A DNA stretch of 15,857 nt, from contig JAPLON010000018.1 of NCBI GenBank assembly GCA_026400695.1, positions 1 through 15,857 on the forward strand, written 5' to 3'. The DNA is from Pseudomonadota bacterium (GTDB taxonomy: Bacteria; Pseudomonadota; Alphaproteobacteria; Paracaedibacterales; CAITNM01). Below are positions 15,701 to 15,857 of the stretch, piece after piece (position 1 is the first letter of the stretch; every line of letters begins with the position of its first letter). The notes below the pieces were generated by a model. It was not told the origin of the DNA. It saw only the letters and a list, made by a program, of their open reading frames with translations, and made no database searches. The translations under genes were made by a program, and so were the position numbers.

Positions 15701-15857
15701 ATGAGTATGATAGATCTTTACATGCGAGTTAAATTGTATGATGAGTTTAGTAAAGCAGCTGCTGTAGACACTACACATGATTTAAGACCGGTTAAAGAGG
15801 CTGTTACTGAATTTAAAGATAAAGGAAGTGCATATAGAGCTGCTTACTTTAATATAA
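12653..15857 (+). CDS. very large unknown protein, frame open through the window edge (3' partial)
   Basis: From 12653 to the last base this frame has no stop, over 1,060 codons, with AT-ending codon use from about 12700. That is strong evidence of coding. It lacks its own credible start: the first in-frame ATG is at 12932, and no ribosome site precedes earlier TTG codons. The upstream signal-peptide ORF in the frame one base earlier supplies the natural N-terminus. The product is mostly helical and charged, with coiled-coil stretches (ASEAELEQARVQARSEG; EKEEREAKAAKEKGES) and a Ser/Pro linker (SSSPSPSH) encoded by a hexamer repeat. I see no catalytic motif, membrane segment or known domain. 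A secreted effector or surface protein is possible but not shown. It may be a pseudogene, an error-split gene or a frameshifted gene. Confidence 0.75.
13885..13908 (+). repeat. in-frame hexanucleotide repeat, four units
   Basis: Units TTCGTC, TTCGCC, TTCGCC and TTCGCA run in tandem inside the large ORF and encode part of a Ser/Pro linker. The six-base period means unit gain or loss would change linker length by two residues and keep the frame. Confidence 0.7.

Overview
The window is AT-rich, and its reading frames show AT-ending codon preference. Gene content points to a Gram-negative bacterium: a LolC/E lipoprotein-release permease, an eight-strand-type outer-membrane barrel, RNase R, thioredoxin and a D-lactate dehydrogenase. 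Several proteins of no recognised family, some of them secreted, fit a host-associated (amoeba or protist symbiont-like) alphaproteobacterium, perhaps near Holosporales/Paracaedibacter. That placement is inference from style and composition; no rRNA or tRNA is visible to confirm it.

Layout. Bases 1-762 (+) encode a Lys/Ala/Glu-rich coiled-coil protein ending at a strong hairpin shared with the converging trxA. Bases 829-7555 all run on the minus strand. Read in the direction of transcription they hold two tandem paralogous small secreted proteins (7555-7112 and 6954-6505), a D-lactate dehydrogenase, a LolC/E permease, a doubtful 63-aa ORF, an outer-membrane barrel protein, an N-terminally short RNase R joined to it by a one-base overlap, and thioredoxin. 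From 7808 the plus strand carries phhA-phhB (phenylalanine to tyrosine, with pterin cofactor recycling). It then carries a full-length three-domain Ada overlapping an AlkD-type glycosylase, a compact two-gene alkylation repair unit. A Bcr/CflA-type MFS exporter follows on the minus strand (12121-10931).

The right end (12424 to the window edge) is the most unusual part. An N-terminal ORF with a signal peptide stops at 12762. A second frame (+1) is open without a stop from 12653 to the last base, more than 1,060 codons. Together they look like one very large secreted, mostly helical protein interrupted by a single frameshift, most simply one extra A in an A4 tract. It matches no family I recognise and continues past the window.

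The most interesting structure not explained by known genes is the tandem duplication at 6463-7655. Signal peptide, helical core, an upstream block with a TTAAC-N5-GTTAA inverted repeat, and a 26-base downstream repeat are all duplicated, so the copied unit includes its control elements. I see no CRISPR array, insertion sequence, rRNA or tRNA in the window.
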